From assembly GCA_019115745.1 (NCBI GenBank), contig DXDA01000007.1, positions 1 through 64,000 on the forward strand: a stretch of 64,000 bases of DNA. The letters are read 5' to 3'. Position 1 is the first letter of the stretch, and each line of letters starts with the position of its first letter. Shown one piece after another: positions 35,147 through 42,563 of the stretch. A program made the translations under genes and the position numbers. This DNA comes from Candidatus Alistipes intestinigallinarum (GTDB taxonomy: Bacteria; Bacteroidota; Bacteroidia; Bacteroidales; Rikenellaceae). The notes below the pieces were generated by a model. That model was not told where the DNA came from. It did no database searches and was given only the letters and a program-made list of their open reading frames with translations.

Positions 35147-35170
35147 CACTCTTTTATATAAAGTGTGCAA
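35147..35170. repeat. Right inverted repeat of the proposed invertible segment
   Basis: Plus-strand CACTCTTTTATATAAAG (35147-35163) is identical to the minus-strand core at 33941-33957 and continues with GTG after one differing base. It is partly palindromic too, like the left copy. Confidence 0.85.
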
Positions 35171-35271
35171 TCCATATCCCGTTGCCGGGAACCCGGGAAC
35201 GCCATCTACGGAACATTTTTCCGCTCTGCAAAGATATACTTTTTTCTTTTCGTGCACCCTTTCCCGCCTCG

Positions 35272-36516
35272 TCAGAGTGTTGCAACAACGAGGTTCGCTG
35301 CATCAATGCGGCTTGACTCCATCTCTTCGAGGTAGATCCGTGTGGTCCTCTCCGTCGTATGTCCCAACCCTTCGCTGATCACCGACACCGAGATATTCTT
35401 GCGACGGGCTCGGCTCGCCCACGTATGCCGCGCCGTGTTGAACGACAAACGCTCATCAAGACCCAGATTCCGGGATACCTGGCACAATAGATGAATGTAC
35501 GAACTCCGGCGACGGCAATAGGTCGCGTAAAGAGTCGCTTCATCCTGGGCTCCCGTCAATAAAATGGGAAGCACGTACGGAGAACTCTGGTCACGGTACC
35601 GGTCGATGATCGCCTGTGCCTGAGGAAGCACCCGCACCATGAAGAGTTGGCCCGTTTTGCGCCGTCGGTAGTGAATCACACCTTCGTTGATGTCCGTCTG
35701 ACGTAGGTAAGCCATATCCACAAACGACATTCCCCGACAATAAAAGCTGAACATGAACAGATCTCGGGCAACAGCCTGGCGTTCGGGAAGCTGCGCCGTG
35801 GCAACCCGACGCAGGACATCGTCGCTCAAGGCTAACTTCGGCGTTTTCGACAGCCGAAACGAAAGTCGCTCGAACGGATTCTCCCGACACAAAACATAAC
35901 CATCCAGAACGCTGCGATTATAAACAGCGCGCAATTTACTCATGTAAAACATAATGGTATTCGGCCGAAGGCCTGCGCAGAGCAGATAATTGCGAAATGA
36001 GAGCAACAGCGAGACATCCAGCTCCTCCAACAGTAGCGATTCGTGACCGACAAACTTCAGAAAGGCCCGCAGCGTATATTCAAGCGACTGCGCCGAACCA
36101 TGTTTCCCCTCCCGGCGCAGTTCTTCAATACGCACGCGGAAATAACTCGACACATAGCGGTTGTCGTCCCGATGACGGAACCGTACGACAACATCCCTGG
36201 CACTGAACGGTTTGCCCTCCTGCTCCATTGCTGTAATAAGATTGCGCAAAACACCAATCTGTTGATGCAGGTAGGTATTAACCTTCTCAATGTAAGCCCG
36301 GCGTTCCCGCGTACGTAGGCGCGAGACCGCCACTCCGCGGTGTACGTCGAACTCTTCGGCTCGAAGCCGATATGGGGTGAAAATGACACTCCGCCGACGT
36401 TGTCGGACAATTTGAAGAATAACAGTAAAATAGTCACTCGGCGTATCTTTGCGGATATTCAGTTTCGCCTTGATACTCGTCCGGTTCTTTTTGAGGGTGG
36501 AAATGGATGTTTTCAT
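35272..36516 (-). CDS. Tyrosine recombinase, DNA-invertase type
   Basis: A 414-residue recombinase. Residues 15-110 form the Bacteroidota arm-like domain, 115-215 a SAM-like domain and 220-414 the catalytic domain: FYCRGMSFVDMAYLRQTDI (here Arg is present), YRRRKTGQ, FNTARHTWASRARRKNISVSVISEGLGHTTERTTRIYLEEME with the HxxR, LGH and Tyr nucleophile. This pattern, especially CRGMSFVDMAYL and ISVSVISEGLGH, is the one of the Bacteroidales tyrosine invertases that flip promoters. The start at 36516 is chosen because upstream in-frame sequence is AT-rich and unlike the family. It adjoins the right inverted repeat, 101 bases from its stop. Confidence 0.88.
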   Translation of the reverse strand: MKTSISTLKKNRTSIKAKLNIRKDTPSDYFTVILQIVRQRRRSVIFTPYRLRAEEFDVHRGVAVSRLRTRERRAYIEKVNTYLHQQIGVLRNLITAMEQEGKPFSARDVVVRFRHRDDNRYVSSYFRVRIEELRREGKHGSAQSLEYTLRAFLKFVGHESLLLEELDVSLLLSFRNYLLCAGLRPNTIMFYMSKLRAVYNRSVLDGYVLCRENPFERLSFRLSKTPKLALSDDVLRRVATAQLPERQAVARDLFMFSFYCRGMSFVDMAYLRQTDINEGVIHYRRRKTGQLFMVRVLPQAQAIIDRYRDQSSPYVLPILLTGAQDEATLYATYCRRRSSYIHLLCQVSRNLGLDERLSFNTARHTWASRARRKNISVSVISEGLGHTTERTTRIYLEEMESSRIDAANLVVATL

Positions 36517-36830
36517 ACCGCTATGTTTTGAATTTTGCAGAAGATGCAGACTCACCGATACGTTGTTGATGTAAAAATCAGCGCACAAAGTTCGCATATT
36601 CGAAATCCTAATACAAAATGATACCGAAATTTCATCCTCCTCACTTGAAATGGATATTTTCATACAAATATGCGGTAGACTCGTAAAGAAAGTCCACCGC
36701 AAAATGCTCTTCAAACTTCAATGTAACAAGACCAGACGCCAATCGAGACAATATTATTCTCTCCGAATAGTTTATTCTGTCCACATGAGACTCGCAAAAC
36801 ACGGTCTATACAAATAAATTATCCTACCTG
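36517..36830. other. Gene-free stretch between recombinase and mobB
   Basis: AT-rich 314 bases containing the upstream region of the invertase-type gene. CATATTTG at about 36662-36669 on the minus strand is one base off the -7 consensus. I see no ORF or terminator I would support. Confidence 0.4.
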
Positions 36831-38054
36831 CTACTTGCGTCGGCGACGCCGACGCCGAATCTGCTGTTGCTGCTGTTGTTCTTCGCAGGCCTGCACATCC
36901 GCCAGATCTAAAATGACGTTTACCTGATTGAAAGAAGACAGGGTTCCAATATTCGACTCTTTCGATACGGCCCTCTGGCGTTCGTGTACAGTTTGATTTT
37001 GGCCTTCGGCATGGAACTGCTGCTCGAAGGCGTTGGCCGAGAAACTCCGGCCCAACAGGGAGCCGTTGGCTACGATTTCCTGCTTATGGTCGATAAAGGT
37101 CACGCCGTAGATTCGTCCCGCAGCATTGAGGCGGAATACCGCATCAATGGCCTTGTCGTGCAATCGCTCGCAGAACTCCGTCCGGCTTGAACATCGTGCC
37201 ATGCCATCCGCAATCTTTTCCCGCAACTCATCAAGTGCTCCGGGCTCCTTCAAGGCTGTTTTCGATCGCTCGTAATAGCGTTGCAGGGCCTCATAACCTA
37301 CATCCTTCCCGATGCGGCTTGACTTGAACGGCGTCCCGATGCCATAGCCGTCATCGGTCAGCGCCCCGTAGATCATTCCGGCATAATCACGTCCATCAAT
37401 GGTTCCGGTCCGTTCCTCGACCGAGACGTTGAAGGTTTCGAGCAGCGTCCGCCACTCGCCAAAAGAGGCGCAGCGGTAATGCCGCAGACACGATCTTACG
37501 GTGGATGAAACCTGCTGCTTGACATCACCCTTCTGATAATCGACCTTGCGCAATCCCTCCCGATCCTGCAACTCCAGGCCTTTGATGCTCGGGTGAAGTC
37601 CGTATTTTTGCTCGAGGTCCCGCAGGATCGACATCGAACGATCATACTCGTGCGAGTCGGAGATCTTCCGGCCCGTCGAATCAACTCGTAATGAAACAAC
37701 GTGCAAGTGTTCGCGGGCAATGTCTCCATGTTTGAAGACGATATAGGGCTGCTCACCGTAGCCCATTCGCTCCATATATTCGCGGGCGATCTCGCCCAGT
37801 TGCTCGTCAGTCAGACGATCCTCGGGCGATGGATTCAGCGAAACGTGGAAGACCGTATTGGTTGTTCGCCGGTTGGCCTGCAGGAAGGGTTCGAAGCTGG
37901 CCATGCACCGTTCGTGGCTCATGCGGTCCGCAGTATCGAACGGATCGAGCATCCGATTCCAGAAGAGCACCTCGGCCTGCCCCCGGTTGACCTTCTCCTC
38001 GTTGTAGCGGAGAGCACCGCCGACGGTTGCTCCCGTTCTTATATTCGCAACCAT
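36831..38054 (-). CDS. mobB: MobB-type relaxase/mobilization protein
   Basis: A 407-residue relaxase of the Bacteroidota MobP type. The N-terminal TGATVGGALRYNEEKV motif and the relaxase metal-binding segment KHGDIAREHLHVVSLRVD (H at its start and the HxH-like EHLH) are present; catalytic tyrosine candidates lie in the first 40 residues. Residues 130-330 are the relaxase helical part; the C-terminus is Arg/Gln-rich. The protein nicks oriT and leads the strand to a helper conjugation machine. It overlaps mobA by 16 bases. Confidence 0.88.
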   Translation of the reverse strand: MVANIRTGATVGGALRYNEEKVNRGQAEVLFWNRMLDPFDTADRMSHERCMASFEPFLQANRRTTNTVFHVSLNPSPEDRLTDEQLGEIAREYMERMGYGEQPYIVFKHGDIAREHLHVVSLRVDSTGRKISDSHEYDRSMSILRDLEQKYGLHPSIKGLELQDREGLRKVDYQKGDVKQQVSSTVRSCLRHYRCASFGEWRTLLETFNVSVEERTGTIDGRDYAGMIYGALTDDGYGIGTPFKSSRIGKDVGYEALQRYYERSKTALKEPGALDELREKIADGMARCSSRTEFCERLHDKAIDAVFRLNAAGRIYGVTFIDHKQEIVANGSLLGRSFSANAFEQQFHAEGQNQTVHERQRAVSKESNIGTLSSFNQVNVILDLADVQACEEQQQQQQIRRRRRRRK

Positions 38055-38449
38055 CCTTCGGCCTGTTTGGTAAGATTCAGAATCTCTATACTCAACGCTT
38101 TCAGTTCGCGGGTATGCTGTTCCAACGCAGCGATCTGGTGCGGAATCGAGACGTTGGAGAAGTGGCTGTTGATGGCCCGAACCACCTGATTATAGTTATT
38201 CCCAATGCGCTGGAACTGGAAGTAAAGATCGTTGAGACGTGTCAGAAACTCGACCTTTGAAGGGTCTCGACGGATGACTTCGAAGCGCTCGGCAAAGAGG
38301 CGTTTGACGATGAACTGGCTGCGATTGTGCTCCAATCCGGCAGCAGCAAGCATCTGCCGGAAGCGGATCTCCTGCTCCTCGTTGAGACGGAACGAGTATT
38401 TGTAACTCGGAGTTTGAGATAGAGGGTTGTTTTTTCGCTGACGAGTCAT
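38039..38449 (-). CDS. mobA: MobA-type mobilization accessory protein
   Basis: A 136-residue protein starting at MTRQRKNN. Residues 15-60 (KYSFRLNEEQEIRFRQMLAAAGLEHNRSQFIVKRLF) fit the ribbon-helix-helix start of Bacteroidota MobA/MbpB-like accessory proteins that bind oriT, followed by a coiled-coil (DLYFQFQRIGNNYNQVVRAINSHF) of the MobC-type family. The longer in-frame reading upstream is not family-like and crosses palindromic DNA. It overlaps mobB by 16 bases, indicating translational coupling. Confidence 0.83.
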   Translation of the reverse strand: MTRQRKNNPLSQTPSYKYSFRLNEEQEIRFRQMLAAAGLEHNRSQFIVKRLFAERFEVIRRDPSKVEFLTRLNDLYFQFQRIGNNYNQVVRAINSHFSNVSIPHQIAALEQHTRELKALSIEILNLTKQAEGWLRI

Positions 38450-38942
38450 TCGATAGAAGATTTGGGGTTCGACTTGGGAGAACACCGCCCGCCTCGCAGA
38501 GCGAGCGTCTTTGTATGTCGAAATCATTTTCGGCATACAAAGACACAGCTCGCTCCCGTCAGGCGACGGGGACAGTTCCGGCATCCGTAGAGGACAATTC
38601 CTCTCCCGAAAAAGCATCCCCGAAACGAAAAATCTCGGGCGGATTCTCCGCTGCAATATTACGAGGATCTTCAGGGATTAAAAAGCACTGTTGTCGGCCA
38701 TGCAAGGCCTCCGGAGGACACTCGGAACCAACCTCCAAAAACCGCATTACCTTGCGGGCAGATGGATTCAAACCCACACATGATAGCATGGATATTCGAT
38801 TAAAAAGAGATTTCTCCAAATAAATATTTACAGATTTCCGGAATTCTGGAAATATCCATTCAAAAGGAGATTCATGCACATTCATGGATATAGAGATGAA
38901 AATCCAACACGATAGATCATTAACTCCTCAATTCTTCAAACG
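38450..38942. other. Gene-free stretch with candidate oriT
   Basis: Upstream of mobA lies a large imperfect palindrome: GAGCGAGC (38499-38506) pairs with GCTCGCTC (38548-38555), and inside it GTCTTTGTATG pairs with CATACAAAGAC. A smaller perfect stem CCCGTC/GACGGG lies at 38555-38570. Mobilization origins in this phylum usually sit just upstream of mobA. No nic-site match was checked. The rest of the stretch shows only weak, conflicting ORFs on both strands. Confidence 0.5.
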
Positions 38943-39152
38943 ATGAAAACTTCCGATCAACAAACATCCGGTTCCTGGAACATCTCCATCTGCAATCAGA
39001 AGGGAGGTGTCGGCAAGTCGGCCCTTACGACGCTTCTTGCCAGCTATCTGCACTACATCTGCAAATGCAAAGTGCTGGTCGTCGACTGCGACTATCCCCA
39101 ATGGTCGACGCATCCAAGAATCAAAGATCAAATTTATTGGATCTTATTTTGA
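38943..39152 (+). pseudogene. Truncated ParA-type ATPase
   Basis: A 69-residue remnant of a ParA/MinD-family ATPase. The Walker A KGGVGKSALTTLLAS (residues 19-33) and the following VLVVDCDYPQ (the A'-motif Asp) are those of ParA proteins placed divergently from mobA on Bacteroidota conjugative elements; those are about 250 residues. Here family-like sequence stops after about residue 55 and the frame closes at 69, 135 bases before attR. Deletion of the right end of the element or a recombination with another one are likely causes. The short product is unlikely to be active. Confidence 0.75.
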
Positions 39153-39178
39153 GATGAGAAACATATAACGTATCTTTG
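39148..39178 (+). promoter_or_regulatory. Promoter at the right end of the element reading through attR
   Basis: TTTG (39148-39151), 19 bases, TATCTTTG (39171-39178): a complete consensus promoter with no ORF downstream. It transcribes attR and stops at the displaced tRNA terminator. In the excised circle it would read through attP towards the integrase. Confidence 0.75.
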
Positions 39179-39287
39179 CTTTGTAGCAAGGGAAAGTATT
39201 AAGGCGCAAAATCGGCCAGACAAACTAGTGACCCGCTCATCGTGAGGAGACCGCAACAAATTGATACATAAGAGATGGCCGAAGCAG

Positions 39288-39310
39288 GTTCAAGCCTCGT
39301 CAACAGCTCT
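39288..39310 (+). repeat. attR: right 23-bp direct repeat
   Basis: Identical to 14186-14208. Only the tRNA 3' end is present here; there is no tRNA 5' half to its left. Confidence 0.93.
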
Positions 39311-39318
39311 ATCTTTCA

Positions 39319-39349
39319 GACGGTTGCATGTATTGCAACCGTCTTTTTT
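39319..39349 (+). terminator. Displaced tRNA-Thr terminator
   Basis: GACGGTTGCA and TGCAACCGTC arms, 5-base loop, then six T. It lies 9 bases after attR, where the terminator of the undisrupted tRNA-Thr gene would be. It now lies 25 kb from the tRNA. Confidence 0.88.
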
Positions 39350-39426
39350 CTTGAAATACCGGGCGGCTCCAAACAAATAAGACATCGAATCTCCACATAT
39401 CTCGCTCAAAAAAACGAAACCCCGGA

Positions 39427-39457
39427 TTTGGTTTTTCAAAATTTTTTAGTATATTTG
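39427..39457 (+). promoter_or_regulatory. Promoter of the pheA leader operon
   Basis: TTTG (39427-39430), 19 bases, TATATTTG (39450-39457): perfect consensus, 23 bases before the leader peptide ATG. Confidence 0.85.
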
Positions 39458-39480
39458 TAGCCAGTTAGGTTTACGGAACT

Positions 39481-39573
39481 ATGAGACTTCACGGCTTTGC
39501 ATACTTCTTTTATTACTTTTTCTTTTTTACCACGAGAAAAAGCGGGACGGTATGCATCAATACCCTGAATTGA
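39481..39573 (+). CDS. pheL: Phe/Tyr-rich leader peptide of the pheA operon
   Basis: A 30-codon ORF with seven Phe and three Tyr codons, ten of them in an eleven-residue run FAYFFYYFFFF (with one Ala). It starts 24 bases after the -7 box of a perfect promoter and ends 30 bases before a terminator hairpin upstream of pheA. This is the layout of a translation-controlled attenuator: low charged tRNA-Phe stalls the ribosome in the run. GCGGGA (39542-39547), just after the run, can pair with TCCCGC (39605-39610) of the terminator 5' arm. The encoded peptide itself needs no function. The symbol is by analogy to pheL of Enterobacteria. Confidence 0.8.
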   Translation: MRLHGFAYFFYYFFFFTTRKSGTVCINTLN

Positions 39574-39602
39574 TTCGAACAAACAACGTATAAATTCACG
39601 AA

Positions 39603-39637
39603 AATCCCGCACGACAACCCGTGCGGGATTTTTCTTT
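39603..39637 (+). terminator. Attenuator terminator upstream of pheA
   Basis: AATCCCGCACG (39603-39613) and CGTGCGGGATT (39620-39630) form a perfect 11-bp stem with a 6-base loop followed by TTTCTTT. It lies between the leader peptide and pheA (start 39658). Confidence 0.88.
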
Positions 39638-39657
39638 AACAACAACCTCTTGCAAAC

Positions 39658-40503
39658 ATGGAGCAAATCGCCATACAGGGCATCGCAGGATGCTATCACG
39701 AAACCGCCGCCCGACGCTACTTCTCCGACCGTCAGATCGAAGTGCTTCCCTGTTCGAGTTTCGATCTCCTCTTCGACCGGATGACCGCAGACCCCGCCCT
39801 GCTGGGAATTGCCGCCATCGAAAATACCATTGCCGGAAGCCTGCTTCCCAACCACGAACTCCTCCAGCGAAGCCGCGCCCGGATCGTCGGCGAACAGAAA
39901 CTACGCATCTCGCACGTCATCGCCGCACTCCCCGGGCAATCCCTCGACGAAATCCGCGAAGTCCACTCCCACCCCATTGCGCTCATGCAGTGCGGAGAAT
40001 TCCTCAAAAGCCGCCCCGCCTTGAAGGTCGTCGAACGCGACGACACCGCCGGCAGCGCCCGGGAGATCGCTGAAAACCGCCTGACCGCCACGGCCGCCAT
40101 CTGTGGAGCCGACGCCGCGGAACTCTACGGCCTCGAAATCCTCCAGCGCGGCATCGAAACCAACAAACACAACTTCACCCGGTTCCTGATCCTCGCCGAC
40201 GTAAACCGCGCCGCGGAGTTCCTCAACCCCGCACGCACGAACAAGGCTTCGCTCCTCTTCACCCTCCGACATACGCAGGGCAGTCTCTCGAAAGTGCTGA
40301 CCGTGCTCTCGTTCTACGACATCAACCTCACGAAGATTCAGTCCCTGCCGATCATCGGACGCGAATGGGAGTATCAGTTCTATGTCGACGTCACCTTCGA
40401 CGACCCCGTACGATACCGTCAGGCCGTCGATGCCGCCCGTCCGCTGACCAGCGACTTCCGCATCCTGGGCGAATACGCCGAGTGCCCCAATCCCGAGATT
40501 TGA
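39658..40503 (+). CDS. pheA: Prephenate dehydratase
   Basis: A 281-residue monofunctional prephenate dehydratase converting prephenate to phenylpyruvate in Phe synthesis. Residues 1-180 form the catalytic domain (AIQGIAGCYHETAARRYF; AAIENTIAGSLLPNHELL; DDTAGSAREIAE; NKHNFTRFLIL with the TRF catalytic motif). Residues about 200-275 form a regulatory ACT domain (SLLFTLRHTQGSLSKVLTVLSFYDINLTKIQSLPI), where phenylalanine feedback normally acts. It is preceded by the leader-peptide attenuator and followed after 49 bases by the DAHP synthase fusion gene. Confidence 0.93.
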   Translation: MEQIAIQGIAGCYHETAARRYFSDRQIEVLPCSSFDLLFDRMTADPALLGIAAIENTIAGSLLPNHELLQRSRARIVGEQKLRISHVIAALPGQSLDEIREVHSHPIALMQCGEFLKSRPALKVVERDDTAGSAREIAENRLTATAAICGADAAELYGLEILQRGIETNKHNFTRFLILADVNRAAEFLNPARTNKASLLFTLRHTQGSLSKVLTVLSFYDINLTKIQSLPIIGREWEYQFYVDVTFDDPVRYRQAVDAARPLTSDFRILGEYAECPNPEI

Positions 40504-40552
40504 ACCCGCGCGTCACAAACCGATTTGTCAAACAATAAAAACAGAAAATACC

Positions 40553-41617
40553 ATGAATGATCTCCAGCCCATTGCACTCCCCGGGGTCGATCCCCGGCGT
40601 CCGTTAGTCATTGCCGGCCCGTGCAGCGCCGAAACCGAAGAACAGGTCCTCGATACGGCCCGCGTACTGGCCGCCGAGGGGATTCGCATCTACCGCGCGG
40701 GGCTCTGGAAACCCCGCACCAAACCCGGCGGTTTCGAAGGCGTCGGCGAGAAGGGAATCGCCTGGATGCAGCGCGTGAAGCGCGAGACCGGCATGTACAC
40801 CGCTACGGAAGTCGCCACCCGCCGGCACGTCGAAGCGGCCCTGAAGGGTGGGATCGACCTGCTCTGGATCGGGGCCCGGACGGCTGCAAACCCCTTCGCC
40901 ATGCAGGAGATTGCCGATGTGCTGCGCGGGGTGGATGTCCCGGTGCTGGTAAAGAACCCCGTCAGCCCCGACCTCGAACTCTGGATCGGAGCCATCGAGC
41001 GCATCCACAACGCCGGAATCCGACGTCTGGGAGCCATTCACCGCGGGTTCACCTCCATCGACAAGAGCATCTACCGCAACCACCCGATGTGGGCCATTCC
41101 CATCGAGCTGCACCGACGTCTGCCGTCGCTGCCGATCTTCTGCGACCCGAGCCACATCGGAGGCAAGCGCGAACTGATCGCCCCGCTCTCGCAGCAGGCC
41201 ATGGACATCGGGTTCGACGGACTGATCGTCGAGGCGCACTGCTCGCCCGACTGTGCCTGGAGCGACAAGGCCCAGCAGGTGACGCCCGATGCGCTGGCCT
41301 ACATCCTGCGCAATCTGGTGATCCGCGAACAGACCATCACCACCGAGAGCCTCAACGAACTGCGTGCCCAGATCGACAAACTCGACGATCAGTTACTGGA
41401 GATTCTGGTTCGCCGGATGCGGGTCTCGCGCGACATCGGGCAGTACAAGAAGGAGCACGACATGCCGATCCTCCAGGCACAGCGTTACGAGGAGCTGTTG
41501 GCGCGGCGTGCGGCACAGGCCGTGGAGCTGGGCATGGACCGCGAATTCATGCGTACGGTGCTGCAGGCCATTCACGAAGAGTCGGTCCGGCAGCAGATGG
41601 AGGTGCTCGGGAAATAA
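40553..41617 (+). CDS. 3-deoxy-7-phosphoheptulonate synthase fused to chorismate mutase
   Basis: A 354-residue bifunctional enzyme. Residues 1-260 form a type I-beta DAHP synthase (VIAGPCSAETEEQVL, YRAGLWKPRTKPGGFEG, PVLVKNP, FCDPSHIGGKRELI, VEAHCSPDCAWSDKAQQV), the first step of the shikimate pathway. Residues about 265-354 form an AroQ-type chorismate mutase (LNELRAQIDKLDDQLLEILVRRMRVSRDIGQYKKEHDMPILQAQRYEELLARR). The fusion lets prephenate or Phe/Tyr tune DAHP synthesis. Many Bacteroides operons also hold an aminotransferase and prephenate dehydrogenase; they are not here. No clear terminator follows. Confidence 0.92.
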   Translation: MNDLQPIALPGVDPRRPLVIAGPCSAETEEQVLDTARVLAAEGIRIYRAGLWKPRTKPGGFEGVGEKGIAWMQRVKRETGMYTATEVATRRHVEAALKGGIDLLWIGARTAANPFAMQEIADVLRGVDVPVLVKNPVSPDLELWIGAIERIHNAGIRRLGAIHRGFTSIDKSIYRNHPMWAIPIELHRRLPSLPIFCDPSHIGGKRELIAPLSQQAMDIGFDGLIVEAHCSPDCAWSDKAQQVTPDALAYILRNLVIREQTITTESLNELRAQIDKLDDQLLEILVRRMRVSRDIGQYKKEHDMPILQAQRYEELLARRAAQAVELGMDREFMRTVLQAIHEESVRQQMEVLGK

Positions 41618-41795
41618 TCCCGACGCAGCCCGCAAAACCTCGGCCCCATCGTCCCGGAAACAGGGCTGCGGCCCGGGCTGCTTCGCATCTTTTCACAGGC
41701 GGTTCCTGCAAAGGGGCCGTCTCTTTTTCATCCGAATTTTCATACGAAACGCTCTCTGAAAAACAGCTCGAAAGGGAGAAACGCACGGCGGCATC

Positions 41796-41859
41796 TGTTA
41801 CATTTCCGTGAAATGTCGGCCGCCGGGCGTGTAACATCCGTGAATGTTGTGTAAATTTG
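41796..41859 (+). promoter_or_regulatory. Promoter of the phoB-like gene with pho-box-like repeats
   Basis: A -7 box TAAATTTG lies at 41852-41859. Half-sites TGTTAC (41796), CGTGAA (41807), TGTAAC (41830) and TGAATG (41841) are spaced in pairs by 11 bases, as in PhoB sites. The spacing to the -7 box differs from that at pit. Confidence 0.55.
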
Positions 41860-41882
41860 GCACGGATTCAAACCCCGAAGCT

Positions 41883-42563
41883 ATGGCAACACACAAAATC
41901 CTTGTGGTCGACGACGAAGAGTCGCTGTGCGAAATCCTCCAGTTCAACCTCGAAGTCGAAGGGTATGACGTCGATGTCGCTTACAGCGCCGAACAGGCCC
42001 TCGGAATGCACCCCGAACGCTATTCACTCATCCTGCTCGATGTCATGATGGGCGAAATGAGCGGGTTCCGCATGGCCCGCATCCTCAAGGCAAATCCCGA
42101 AACAGCCCACATCCCCGTGATCTTCTGCACCGCCAAGGATTCCGAAGACGACACCGTCGCCGGACTCAACCTCGGGGCCGACGACTACATCACCAAGCCC
42201 TTCTCCATCCGGGAGGTGCTGGCCCGCGTCCGCAGCGTCCTCCGGCGCGCCGCAAACGCCGAGCCCGAACACGAAACCATCGCTTTCGAAGGTCTCGAAA
42301 TGGATCTCCGACGCAAGGTCTGCACCCTCGACGGTGCCGAACTCGCCCTTACCAAGAAGGAGTTCGAAATCCTCGCCCTGCTGCTCGCCCACCGCGGCGT
42401 GATCTTCTCCCGCGAGGAGATGCTCCACCGCATCTGGAGCGACGAAGTCATCGTCCTGGACCGCACCATCGATGTCAACATCACCCGCCTGCGCCGAAAA
42501 ATCGGTCCCTACGGAAAACACATCGTAACCCGACTGGGATATGGATACGGCTTTGAAGAGTAG
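41883..42563 (+). CDS. OmpR/PhoB-family response regulator
   Basis: A 226-residue response regulator. The receiver domain has the acidic pair at residues 10-11 (VVDDEES), the phospho-acceptor Asp53 (LILLDVMM) and Lys105 (YITKPFS). The winged-helix DNA-binding domain follows from about residue 125 (LELKTAL-like AFEGLEMDLRRKVCTLDGAELALTKKEFEILALLLAHRG ... VDVNITRLRRKIG). The start at 41883 is chosen because an in-frame start at 41844 would precede the -7 box. It overlaps the sensor kinase gene by 23 bases and sits before pit, so it is likely the phosphate-starvation regulator PhoB. Confidence 0.85.
   Translation: MATHKILVVDDEESLCEILQFNLEVEGYDVDVAYSAEQALGMHPERYSLILLDVMMGEMSGFRMARILKANPETAHIPVIFCTAKDSEDDTVAGLNLGADDYITKPFSIREVLARVRSVLRRAANAEPEHETIAFEGLEMDLRRKVCTLDGAELALTKKEFEILALLLAHRGVIFSREEMLHRIWSDEVIVLDRTIDVNITRLRRKIGPYGKHIVTRLGYGYGFEE

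Noticed and set aside
35080..35316. Plus-strand ORF of 78 codons over the right inverted repeat
   Set aside because: Its start codon lies inside the promoter at 35061-35091 and the repeat lies within it; no family-like sequence. I treat this DNA as non-coding.
38515..38885. Overlapping ORFs on both strands upstream of mobA
   Set aside because: They conflict with each other, cross the palindromic region and have no promoter or family features.
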